Part shown: positions 44,755 through 53,006 of the stretch, piece by piece
Layout of the letters: each line of letters opens with the position of its first letter
Position numbering within the stretch: the first letter of the stretch is position 1
NCBI GenBank assembly: GCA_945902075.1
Contig: CAMDMA010000002.1
Span: 1-64,000 of the forward strand
Source: Candidatus Kuenenia stuttgartensis
GTDB taxonomy: Bacteria; Planctomycetota; Phycisphaerae; Phycisphaerales; SM1A02
Direction: 5' to 3'
DNA: 64,000 nt
Translations under genes and position numbers: made by a program
Notes under the pieces: model-generated
Database searches by the model: none
Told to the model about the DNA's origin: nothing
What the model saw: the letters and a program-made list of their open reading frames with translations, nothing else

Positions 44755-45695
44755 GGCGCGATCTCCTCGGTGGTGGCAAGAAGGCCAAGCGCACGGAGTT
44801 CGGCAATTGGCTCGTCAAACGAACACGACCCGAAACTATGAGCGAAGCGTTCACGCGCGACAGCGATGTCTTCGAAGCGCAGAAAACGCTTGCGCCAAGT
44901 GAGCCCGGTTGGCCCGAAGTCGAATGCTGCCACGCGTTCTTCAACAAGAATTTGCTCAAGTTCGCTCTCGGTCATTGATTCGTTGTGCCAAAGCATGCAG
45001 CCAGCAACAAAGACGTTGAGAAACCCAAACTGCATGCAGCCCACATCCGTCGCCAGATGTCGGCAGGGATGGTGAAGGCCGGCGGTGGCCTTAAAGGGAA
45101 CCTCCGCCGCGCGACAAACCTTGAGAAAGCGCGCCACCTGCTCAGGCGTTGGGTGGGCGTCTGGGGTCAAGCCGCCGGTACGAATCTTGGCGCCGGCGTC
45201 GAGTGATGCCATCGCCGTCACGAGTCCACGGGGGTCGATGTCGGCGGGAATCTCGAAGTATGCAAAAATCTCATCTGGCACGTACTCCAGTGCGCGGTCG
45301 ATTTCTTTCGGTTCCGTCGCCTTGGTTTCGATGGTGTCGACAACTGCTCGGCCAACAACCCTGGAAAACTCCCGATCATCCATACGCTCGTTGAAACTCG
45401 CGATGCGCTCTAGATCGGCAACGATCTGCCGATCAGACGCGGGCGCGACCAGCACCGACAGAGGCCACGGCTCGTCACCCTCAACGTCAGCCGTCTTTGG
45501 AAGAAACGGATCAGCCTCGCGCACGAAATCGGGAAAACCAGTGATAGGGATAATCAAGCGTGCGAGCATCGCCTGATCCGGGGATCGGCGATAGCGAGCG
45601 TAATTGGCGACGGTCGACCGCATGTCGAGCCGCGCGGGCGGAAACAGCCCTGCGTAATCAACAACGGAATCAAGAAGAAGGCGGACGGCGTGCAT
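44751..45695 (-). CDS. Unknown protein translationally coupled to fumarylacetoacetase
   Basis: A 314-residue cytoplasmic protein with a GGAG ribosome site. No family is recognised. Features: MHAVRLLLDSVVDYAGLFPP at the N-terminus, FAYFEIPADIDPRGLVTAMA, AKIRTGGLTPDAHPTPEQVA, then VPFKATAGLHHPCRHLATD in the middle, and LNVFVAGCMLWHNES. Alternating beta-alpha segments (AKIRTGG, VPFKATAGLHH) suggest a TIM-barrel-like fold with conserved Lys and His residues. It is immediately upstream of, and overlaps, fahA. The pathway lacks a visible maleylacetoacetate isomerase, so a role in that step or in handling its product is a reasonable guess but unproven. Confidence 0.6.
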   Translation of the reverse strand: MHAVRLLLDSVVDYAGLFPPARLDMRSTVANYARYRRSPDQAMLARLIIPITGFPDFVREADPFLPKTADVEGDEPWPLSVLVAPASDRQIVADLERIASFNERMDDREFSRVVGRAVVDTIETKATEPKEIDRALEYVPDEIFAYFEIPADIDPRGLVTAMASLDAGAKIRTGGLTPDAHPTPEQVARFLKVCRAAEVPFKATAGLHHPCRHLATDVGCMQFGFLNVFVAGCMLWHNESMTESELEQILVEERVAAFDFGPTGLTWRKRFLRFEDIAVARERFAHSFGSCSFDEPIAELRALGLLATTEEIAP

Positions 45696-45888
45696 GATGG
45701 CTCCGGGATACGAACGGGGGTGTCCCGCTCGGGCCGTCGATTATGCCCGATCCGTGGACGACGTGACTGCTGGGAACGCGCGGATCGCACGCTTCTGAAG
45801 GTTCGCATGGAAAAATCGTCGGAACTTACGGAGGGAGAGACAAACGCGTTAAATTGCTCCCGCGCAACAACGCGCATGGAGGTGACGC

Positions 45889-48393
45889 TTGATCGGCGAA
45901 TTCCTGAACCGGGCTCTTTCTGCATGGACTACTGCGTGGACTACTGCATGGACTACTGCATGGATGACTGCATGGATGACTGCATGGGTGACTGCACGTG
46001 CTTCTGCCTTTCGAGTCAACCTTGAATGGGTCGGCAAGTTTGTTTTTATGCTGCTTTGCCGCGCGAACAGTCATGCACGCAGCCATGCCCGCGTCCTTCG
46101 CACTGCAACCGCTCTCGCTCTCGCGACCACTATCGCAACCACTATCGCAACCACTTCCGTGCATGCTCAGGATGAGGCACCCCCCGAAGGATCTGCCGGG
46201 GTCGCCGCCGCCCCCACCAAGCTTGCGATCGCTGTACCGCAGGTGACGGCGCTTCCCGCAATCATTGAGAAGGCAAAGGGCTACGGACAGCAGAATGAAC
46301 TCGCGCAGGTTGTCGAGGGTCTTGATGCTAAGTTCGGCGACGCGTTAATGAACAGCCGCAAGTTCGATGTGCGCGCACACGCTGAACTCAAACGGATCAT
46401 CGGCGATCAGCAGGCACAGGATTCCGGCAACTACGATCTGTCTGACCCATCGCGCGCGAAGCCCTTCAAACTCGCAGGGATTCCCTATCTCGCGCTCGTC
46501 CAGATCGATGACTTTCAAGATCAAGTGCAGAGCGCGAACTTCGAGGGGGTCGGAACCAAGGCCACGCGACGGCAGATCCGCCTCAGCGCAACCTGCCGAA
46601 TTTTTGACACGACCCGCGGTACCACGCTTGAATCAACCCGACTGACACTGAGCGATTTCGATTTCAAGAACAATCCTCAGTTTGTGGTCGACCAGAAAGG
46701 TGGCGACCTGACCGAAGGTGTCGTCAATGTCATCGCCGATCGCATGGCGAACGAACTCGCGCGCCGCGTCACTGATGTGATCTTTCCTGCGAAGATCCTC
46801 GTTGTACGCGAGAGCGTTGTGACGCTCAATCGTGGCGATGGAACGGGAATCGCCGTCGGCGAAATCTGGGAGGTATCGGCAACTGGCGAAGACCTCATCG
46901 ATCCAGATACCGGCGAGAACCTCGGAAGCGAGGAAGTTGACGTTGGATTCGTGCGGGTAATTTCCGTTGCGCCGAAGTTTTCACGCGCGGAGATTTGCGG
47001 CGCCAATCGTGGTATTGCCAAGGGCTGCATCGTCCGAAAGACAGCGCGCACATCATGTGAATCCGCGGTTCCGGCACAGATGTACTCCCCCTTGATTGAA
47101 CTTGCCGAGGAGCGACTGCTCCGTGAGTCCGGCGCCTTCGCATCATCCGATGAACGAGACGCTGCCCCCCCATTGCCGAACCCCCAGCGCACTCCGACCG
47201 ACGGGCCACCAGTACCGCCAGTGTCGCCAGGGCCGCCAGGGCCGCCAGGGTCGAATCCCGAGACTGATCCTGCCACGGGCAGCGCCACAACTGCGCCAAC
47301 CCCGATTGCTGCGATCTTTATCAAGAATCGCGAGAAGCGCATCGACGACAACAAGGTCATGGTGCTTGAGGATTACCTCGTCGCGGCTCTCGATGGAACA
47401 TGCTTCACGACGATGAGCCGCGAAGATTCGATCAACGCCGTTGCTCGCTTCGCCCGCCAAGGGGCGAATGCGGGAGTCGATGGTGATCCGCTCAAGGATC
47501 TCGATCGTGTGCTTTCGAACGACACTTCTGCGGTTCAACTCGCACAATCGATGGGGGCCGACTACGTGCTCGTGGCTTCGATTACAGCGCTCAGCGTTGA
47601 TCGACGAAAGCTGAACGATCCCACCCGCGGCGTACAGACTGATGTGGAGTCGTTTCGCCTCGACGCAACCTACAGGATCCTCGGTCGTGCGGAGGGTCGC
47701 GTTATCGCGTCGGGTTCCGCGAGTGCGACCGAATCGATTCGACACAGTCCAGAGTTGCAAATCGAACGCGATGTTGTCGCCGACTTGCTGCGGAACTCTG
47801 CTGAAAAAATGGCGACCGCCATGCGGAAGCGCTGCGCGACTTCTCCGCTGCCGCCGCCGGACCAGTTGGAGCAGGTTGTCTTTGAAATCATCGGAACGCC
47901 CGCAGACCTCGCGGTGCCGGATATCGTGAAAAACGACCAAGGAAACTGGGTTGTGACTTCGGGTTCCTACACCTTGGAGCCGACAAGTTTCATGATTGAG
48001 ATTGATGGCGTTGTCGTAGCGTCGTACCCAAACCCTGCCAAAACCTCGAAGGGGCTTCACAAGATCCGCGTCACCCGCCCGGGATATGAGCCCTACCAAG
48101 GAATCATCAACGTGCAGCCGGGTATCGGTCGCCTTGTCATTCCCATGCGAATGACGACCGAAGAGATTGTTCGCTGGCAACAGATGTCCGCATTCTTTCA
48201 GCAGCTCAAGCGCGAACAGCAACTCACCGCCGCAGAAGCTGATGTACTCGCGGGCTATGCAGAGTTTTTGAGGAATTCGAAGGTCTCCATTCAGTATTCC
48301 GAGGAAACTAAGAGCGATGTGAAAGTCGACACCACTGAGGCGCCAGTGTTTGAGAACAATAGTTTTTGGCATGAAATTCGTGCTCCCCGATAA
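45889..48393 (+). CDS. Exported CsgG/curli-assembly-like protein with PEGA domain
   Basis: An 834-residue protein. A GGAGGTG ribosome site precedes TTG 45889. The first 65 residues include six W-[TMV]-TA repeats encoded by 12-bp units; a conventional signal peptide (RTATALALATTIATTIATT, cleavage near SVHAQ) begins only at about residue 70, so ATG 46048 is a possible alternative start. The body has a CsgG-like pattern twice: KLAIAVPQVTAL...MNSRKFDVRAHAELKRII, then LVQIDDFQDQ, and later IAAIFIKNREKRIDDNKVMV and MGADYVLVASITAL. A PEGA-like block (SFMIEIDGVVVASYPNPAKTSKGLHKIRVTRPGYE) follows, then a coiled C-terminus. First gene of a four-gene exported-protein set. Confidence 0.72.
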   Translation: MIGEFLNRALSAWTTAWTTAWTTAWMTAWMTAWVTARASAFRVNLEWVGKFVFMLLCRANSHARSHARVLRTATALALATTIATTIATTSVHAQDEAPPEGSAGVAAAPTKLAIAVPQVTALPAIIEKAKGYGQQNELAQVVEGLDAKFGDALMNSRKFDVRAHAELKRIIGDQQAQDSGNYDLSDPSRAKPFKLAGIPYLALVQIDDFQDQVQSANFEGVGTKATRRQIRLSATCRIFDTTRGTTLESTRLTLSDFDFKNNPQFVVDQKGGDLTEGVVNVIADRMANELARRVTDVIFPAKILVVRESVVTLNRGDGTGIAVGEIWEVSATGEDLIDPDTGENLGSEEVDVGFVRVISVAPKFSRAEICGANRGIAKGCIVRKTARTSCESAVPAQMYSPLIELAEERLLRESGAFASSDERDAAPPLPNPQRTPTDGPPVPPVSPGPPGPPGSNPETDPATGSATTAPTPIAAIFIKNREKRIDDNKVMVLEDYLVAALDGTCFTTMSREDSINAVARFARQGANAGVDGDPLKDLDRVLSNDTSAVQLAQSMGADYVLVASITALSVDRRKLNDPTRGVQTDVESFRLDATYRILGRAEGRVIASGSASATESIRHSPELQIERDVVADLLRNSAEKMATAMRKRCATSPLPPPDQLEQVVFEIIGTPADLAVPDIVKNDQGNWVVTSGSYTLEPTSFMIEIDGVVVASYPNPAKTSKGLHKIRVTRPGYEPYQGIINVQPGIGRLVIPMRMTTEEIVRWQQMSAFFQQLKREQQLTAAEADVLAGYAEFLRNSKVSIQYSEETKSDVKVDTTEAPVFENNSFWHEIRAPR
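45922..45998 (+). repeat. 12-bp tandem repeat in CsgG-like gene leader
   Basis: Six units of gcatggactact / gcatggatgact type. In the coding frame they give Ala-Trp-[TM]-Thr repeats; in the +1 frame Cys-Met-Asp-[YD] repeats; on the other strand His-Pro-Cys-Ser-like repeats. Confidence 0.95.
46123..46158 (+). repeat. 12-bp tandem repeat in CsgG-like signal peptide
   Basis: Three copies of gc[ga]accactatc (last copy ends cttcc) encode Ala-Thr-Thr-Ile inside the hydrophobic core of the signal peptide. Confidence 0.9.
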
Positions 48394-48543
48394 CACCTGA
48401 TGGAGCAAGGTATGACCACATCGATCGTCGTCTCTCGTGCGACGTGCAAAACCGACTCTCGTTGCCTGCGAGCGTTTTCGCTGCCGGTCTTTTCGCGACG
48501 AGGAGTCGCCGACCTCACTCGACACCTATGCAGCCACGCGGTG

Positions 48544-49983
48544 ATGCATACCTGCTTCCCGCTTGCTCTCGCGCCCGCTTTTCTGCTCGCTCTCCTGGTT
48601 GTAGCAGCGCCGCTTGTTGGCTGTTCACATCAAGACCGGATGAAGCCCATCATCAACTTCTACGAAATGGGCGATTACGCCGCCGCATCCAAGGAGATCG
48701 TGCCGCTCCTGAAAGATCGCCGTGACAGCGAGAAAGACCGGACTATCTACGAACTTGAGGCGGGCGCAATCTATGCGGCCTCAGGTGAACTCGCGTTGTC
48801 TATTCAATCGTTCGGTCATGCCGACGAACGCATGTGGAAGTACCTCGACGAAGAACCGGAAGTCCGCATCAGTGAGCAAGCTGCTGCAATTCTCACCAAC
48901 CAGACGGTCGTCACCTACCGGGGCCGCGCGCACGATCGCATCATGTGTACGACCTACCAGGCCCTCAACCAGCTTGCAGAGGGGAATCTTGAGTCTGCAG
49001 GCGTTTCGCTCCGACGAGCGTATGAATGGCAGCGGGATGCGGTTGAAAACAATGCGAAGGAAATCGAGGCACTCGAAGCCAAGAGCAAGGCTGCTTCTGA
49101 GGAGAAGTCGTATGACGCCCAGGCTGCGCTTGATGATGAGGGCGTCAAAACCGGGCTCGAATCTGAGTACGGACCGATTCGCGAAATGAAGGGCTACGCG
49201 GAGTTTGCCATCCCATACTCCACCTACCTTCAGGCACTTCAACACCAACTCACTGGGCGCGCGGATGCGCTAGCGCAAGCGACCGTTGAGTTTCGCCGTG
49301 TGGCAGGAATGCTGAGCGAAACCGACCGAATCTACGCCGAAGCGGATGCTCAACTTGCGGAGGCAGCGGCAACGGGTGCACCGATACCACCGATGGTTTA
49401 TGTGTTTTTTGAGACCGGCATGGCTCCGTGGCTGAAGGAGTTTCGGCTCGACATCCCACTCTTTATGCGTCAGGTGCCTTATGTCGGCGCGGCGTTTCCG
49501 GTACTCAAGTTCAACGAAGGCGCGGTGACCGGATTTACAGTCCGCGCAGGTACCCAGAGTTACGCTTCGAGTCTGCTTACCGATATGGATCGGGTGATCG
49601 CGGATGACTTCAACCGCCGATTACCAGCAATCATCACGCTCACGATCGTCTCGAGTGCGACCAAAGCCATCGCAACATACTTCGCTCAACAAGCGGCGTA
49701 TCAGCAAAATCCGAACGCTGCAATCTTCGTCGCGATCGCGGCAGCGGCGTATCAAATCGGTACCAACAGCGCTGATCTTCGGACCTGGCTCACCCTGCCA
49801 AAGCAGGTTCTGTATGCGCGATTCCCTGCGCCCAACGAGGGAACAATTGAGATCGATCTTGGGGATGGTCAGAAAATTGGACCACTTGCTGTGGAATCGA
49901 AAGGTGCGACCATCGTCCACCTGCGTTTGCCGAAGGCGGGCGTGCAGACCGCTGTCCGATCCATGCGAATCCCACTTGAATAG
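48544..49983 (+). CDS. COG3014-like lipoprotein
   Basis: A 479-residue lipoprotein: signal LALAPAFLLALLVVAAPLVGC-SHQ gives a clear lipobox. After the Cys comes a TPR-like helical region (FYEMGDYAAASKEIVPLLKD and FGHADERMWKYLDEEP), ALNQLAEGNLESAGVSLRRA, then a Glu/Lys coiled segment and a beta-rich end (AIFVAIAAAAYQIGTNSADLRTW, FPAPNEGTIEIDLGDGQ). This overall plan matches the COG3014 lipoproteins that accompany YcfL and LpoB genes in proteobacteria. An AAGG ribosome site precedes ATG 48412, which would add a 44-residue N-extension; the signal peptide argues for 48544. Second gene of the exported set. Confidence 0.7.
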   Translation: MHTCFPLALAPAFLLALLVVAAPLVGCSHQDRMKPIINFYEMGDYAAASKEIVPLLKDRRDSEKDRTIYELEAGAIYAASGELALSIQSFGHADERMWKYLDEEPEVRISEQAAAILTNQTVVTYRGRAHDRIMCTTYQALNQLAEGNLESAGVSLRRAYEWQRDAVENNAKEIEALEAKSKAASEEKSYDAQAALDDEGVKTGLESEYGPIREMKGYAEFAIPYSTYLQALQHQLTGRADALAQATVEFRRVAGMLSETDRIYAEADAQLAEAAATGAPIPPMVYVFFETGMAPWLKEFRLDIPLFMRQVPYVGAAFPVLKFNEGAVTGFTVRAGTQSYASSLLTDMDRVIADDFNRRLPAIITLTIVSSATKAIATYFAQQAAYQQNPNAAIFVAIAAAAYQIGTNSADLRTWLTLPKQVLYARFPAPNEGTIEIDLGDGQKIGPLAVESKGATIVHLRLPKAGVQTAVRSMRIPLE

Positions 49984-50061
49984 CGTTTCCCGCAGAACTG
50001 AGCGGGACGATACTTTCCCGGCTGACGAATGCATATCTCGAAAAAGCAAGGTACTCCGATT

Positions 50062-50508
50062 ATGTACACCCCCACCGTCTCTGCGAGCTCGCTCCGCTTC
50101 CGATTGCTCAGCACCGCACTCCTACTCGCCGCCTCCGCTTTCAGCGGATGCAATACGGCCAATACGACGACGGCAAGTGGAAGCCCCAACCCGGATGGGA
50201 CGGTGCCCTACAAGCAGATCGTCACCAACGGTTGGTTGAATTACAAGGCGAACATCGTGTCCGTGCGCGAGGGCACTGTGAACGGCGACATGAAGCGTAT
50301 CGCAGTCGATGTGTACAGCGACCAATTGACCTCGCAGCGATTTAGTTATCGTTTCGACTGGTACGACGTTGCTGGCATGCCGGTGCCGAGTTCAACCGCG
50401 TCGCTCACCAGCGTCACCATCAAGCCCAAGGAAACGATCACGTTGACCGCCGTTGCTCCATCGCCTACTGCGGTGCAATGGCGGCTCACTTTCCTCGACC
50501 GCCAGTGA
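50062..50508 (+). CDS. YcfL/DUF1425-like lipoprotein
   Basis: A 148-residue lipoprotein with signal LLSTALLLAASAFSGC-NTA. The mature part has VPYKQIVTNGWLNYKANIVS, KRIAVDVYSDQLTSQRFSYRFDWYDVAGM, then TSVTIKPKETITLTAVAPSP, an immunoglobulin-like beta-sandwich pattern found in the YcfL/DUF1425 family. In enterobacteria ycfL lies directly upstream of lpoB, as here. AAGG lies 9 bases before the ATG. Third gene of the set. Confidence 0.75.
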   Translation: MYTPTVSASSLRFRLLSTALLLAASAFSGCNTANTTTASGSPNPDGTVPYKQIVTNGWLNYKANIVSVREGTVNGDMKRIAVDVYSDQLTSQRFSYRFDWYDVAGMPVPSSTASLTSVTIKPKETITLTAVAPSPTAVQWRLTFLDRQ

Positions 50509-50558
50509 TCGCACGGGGCTTTCGTTTCCAACTGCCACAACTTCCACAAACCGCTCCG

Positions 50559-51176
50559 ATGAAATCCATGCGCTGCACAATTTCCTCAACCGTTCTCGCG
50601 TCCGCCCTCGCCGTCACTGCACTCAGTGGCTGCCAAAAAGCCCAGTATGTTGATCCGAAAGGCAACGACCTTGTTGTCAACGCCGACCGGATGAATATTC
50701 AGGACTGGAGCCTGCTTGCCGATCAAACGGTGCAGAGCCTCATCACATCCGGTGCGCTCTCGCGCCTTCCCAACCAACCTGCCGGAATTTTGCTCAACCA
50801 ACCCATCAACACGACCACCCAGCAGTTTGACACCGACGCGATCATGAAGAAGATCCGCATCGCGCTGTTGAACTCTGGCCGATGCGAGGTGATCATGACT
50901 GCTGGTCCGGGAGGTCGCGCAGAAGATCCAATCGCCAAAGACGCACAGGGCCTGAAGGACTTTCAGTCTGGACGCGACAACCAGGTCAACCCGAACAACA
51001 TCCCCGACGCAACCCTCGTCGCAAAGCTCATCGAAGATCGCGCGCGATCGGGTAGCACGCGGCAAGTCGCGTACATCTTGCAGATGACGCTCACAAACAC
51101 CACCACGGGCCGTGCCGTCTGGGAGGGCGAGGCGCAAATCGTCAAGCAAGGCGAGCGATCGGGTGTCGGATTCTGA
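50559..51176 (+). CDS. LpoB-like penicillin-binding protein activator lipoprotein
   Basis: A 205-residue lipoprotein with signal VLASALAVTALSGC-QKAQ. The mature part has VDPKGNDLVVNADRMNIQDW, SLITSGALSRLPNQPAGILL and ILQMTLTNTTTGRAVWEGEAQIVKQG, the pattern of the LpoB family, whose enterobacterial member stimulates a bifunctional peptidoglycan synthase from the outer membrane. Located directly after the YcfL-like gene. An ATG at 50568 is an alternative start. Fourth gene of the set; its stop precedes the convergent lipoprotein gene by 137 bases. Confidence 0.78.
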   Translation: MKSMRCTISSTVLASALAVTALSGCQKAQYVDPKGNDLVVNADRMNIQDWSLLADQTVQSLITSGALSRLPNQPAGILLNQPINTTTQQFDTDAIMKKIRIALLNSGRCEVIMTAGPGGRAEDPIAKDAQGLKDFQSGRDNQVNPNNIPDATLVAKLIEDRARSGSTRQVAYILQMTLTNTTTGRAVWEGEAQIVKQGERSGVGF

Positions 51177-51313
51177 CCGACCTCCGGCACTCGTGAGACG
51201 CTTGCGTTTGCTTTGATCCTGCTCGCGGGAGGCTCACCAGCACGCTCGATTGAGATTGGTCGATTGCCGAGGTCGACCACCAACCTTCAGACGTCTTATC
51301 CAACGCCCGATCC

Positions 51314-52843
51314 TCATGGCGACTCGGATGCGGATGCGGCCGTATCCATCGACGGCTCCGCCACGCCACTTGGCGGGGTCTTTGGTGAAGGGGGTAAGAA
51401 CTGCGGTGGAAGCGGATTTTCAGTCTGCTCTGCAAGCCAACGGGCAAGAGGCAGCGGCAACGGGTGATCGCTCGCGAGTTCAACCAGCATCGCGAAGGCG
51501 GGCGTTGCATCCTTCGCCGTCCCGATGCGGTCGAGAGCCGCAATCCAACGGGCTTTCAACGGCTCATCAAGTGCGGCTTCCCACGCGCAGTACTCGGCGA
51601 GCGCTTCACCTTGAAGGATGACCGAACCGAAAACGGACTCCTGCCGCTGCGAAGGCAACGCCCAAAGCGCGTAGTACGGAGGGTTGTACGGTGCGTACCG
51701 ATACTTGCCTTCGTAAAATCCGCCTCTGAACTCGATGCGTCGAGTTTTCTCGTTCCAGACACCGTTGGTGAAGAATGGCTTTGCGCCAGTCTCAAGAAAA
51801 ACCTCAGCGTCGGTGACCTTGGGACGCTCCATCACACGGAAGCCAAACGGCGGTGGGAGTTCAAAGTTCCACTCGCCTTTCCTGATCTTTTCCTTTTCAC
51901 TCTCTGCGATCACTGGGGATGCAAGAATGATGTCGCGGTACTCTCGCGAGAGCTTCGTCCAAAGCACGAACTCGATGCCGAGTGGCACAAAGTCGCTTAA
52001 TTTCATCTCCTTCCGGCTTGGATCGAATCTGGACACAAGCCTCACGATCGCCGGCGTGAATACCTTTGCAGAGGCCCACTCGCGCTCGCGTCGCGAGATG
52101 TTGGCGTTCAAGGAAAGCATCTGCGCAGCGGCGAGCTCATCAGGGCTGAGCCAGCCTCGCTCCGCGAGCAAAATTGCGATCGGCTCGAAGAGTGAGAGGC
52201 GAAACGTCTCGTCGGCAGTGCGCGCGCCAAAGTCCTCCGGGGTTCGTGGCATCGCGCCAATACGCTGGGCTTGCGCCGCGGCTTGCATCCCCGAATACAT
52301 GAGATAAAGGTCGGATACGAGCGGAATCACTTCGCCATTCCACCAGGCTGCGAACTCTTCACGCGCAGGCGATTCCTTGATCTTCCGCAGTTCTACGAAG
52401 CGGCCGAACAGTCGCATCCAAAGGATGCCGCCCTCGACGCGTTCGCTCATGGCGACCCACTCCGAACGGCGATCCGCAAACTGCTCGTAGTAGGTGCGAG
52501 CACTGCCCAGCGTGCTATCTAGTCGGCCGATCGCGCCGCGATTCCCGATCTCTGATGGCAACGCACTGTCGGCAAACGTCCCGCTGAACTTCCTTCCAAG
52601 GTCGTTGTCCGACTCGCCTTCGGAGCCATAAACCGCGGCGACGGAGTCAAGACTCGCACGGTTGGTGTCATTGGTCGCAAACGTGCGTGACGCGGAGTCG
52701 CCACTCGCCGTGATTTCAACCTTGACTTTGCGATTTTGACACCCACCGGCGGCAAGGGCGATCACCGCCGAGAGCGTGAACGCTGATACGACTCGCGCGA
52801 TGAGCAAGGGATGTCGTGGATCGACGGAACAAGCGCTGCGCAT
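51314..52843 (-). CDS. Lipoprotein of unknown function
   Basis: A 509-residue lipoprotein with signal ARVVSAFTLSAVIALAAGGC-QNRK. The body is mostly helical, with TPEDFGARTADETFRLSLFE, AKVFTPAIVRLVSRFDPSRK, FVPLGIEFVLWTKLSREYRD and a WNEKTRRIEFRGGFYEGKYR strand pair. It ends in a Pro/Ser-rich tail. No family is recognised. The start at 52843 places the signal at the N-terminus; sequence upstream is not family-like. It converges with the LpoB-like gene and is divergent from the MFS gene. Confidence 0.6.
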   Translation of the reverse strand: MRSACSVDPRHPLLIARVVSAFTLSAVIALAAGGCQNRKVKVEITASGDSASRTFATNDTNRASLDSVAAVYGSEGESDNDLGRKFSGTFADSALPSEIGNRGAIGRLDSTLGSARTYYEQFADRRSEWVAMSERVEGGILWMRLFGRFVELRKIKESPAREEFAAWWNGEVIPLVSDLYLMYSGMQAAAQAQRIGAMPRTPEDFGARTADETFRLSLFEPIAILLAERGWLSPDELAAAQMLSLNANISRREREWASAKVFTPAIVRLVSRFDPSRKEMKLSDFVPLGIEFVLWTKLSREYRDIILASPVIAESEKEKIRKGEWNFELPPPFGFRVMERPKVTDAEVFLETGAKPFFTNGVWNEKTRRIEFRGGFYEGKYRYAPYNPPYYALWALPSQRQESVFGSVILQGEALAEYCAWEAALDEPLKARWIAALDRIGTAKDATPAFAMLVELASDHPLPLPLARWLAEQTENPLPPQFLPPSPKTPPSGVAEPSMDTAASASESP

Positions 52844-53006
52844 GCGCGCGATACTACCCGCATGATGCTCCCGTCCGCGCGACTTCCTGCCACATCGCCA
52901 GCCTTTGTGCTCGATGGCTCGCTTGATCGGCGACCGATGGAGTGATTCGTACGAATCGGGGAAACGTCCGCGCGTAGACCCGGTAGCCTGACAACTCGGC
53001 CCTCGC

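Noticed and set aside
45876-46025. A short Cys-rich frame (repeated Cys-Met-Asp) starting at ATG 45876
   Set aside because: It has no ribosome site and is the +1 reading of the 12-bp repeat; the better-supported frame is the CsgG-like gene starting at 45889.
51213-51467. Plus-strand frame after the LpoB-like gene with a weak hydrophobic start
   Set aside because: It overlaps the 3' end of the lipoprotein gene on the other strand and shows no coherent domain.
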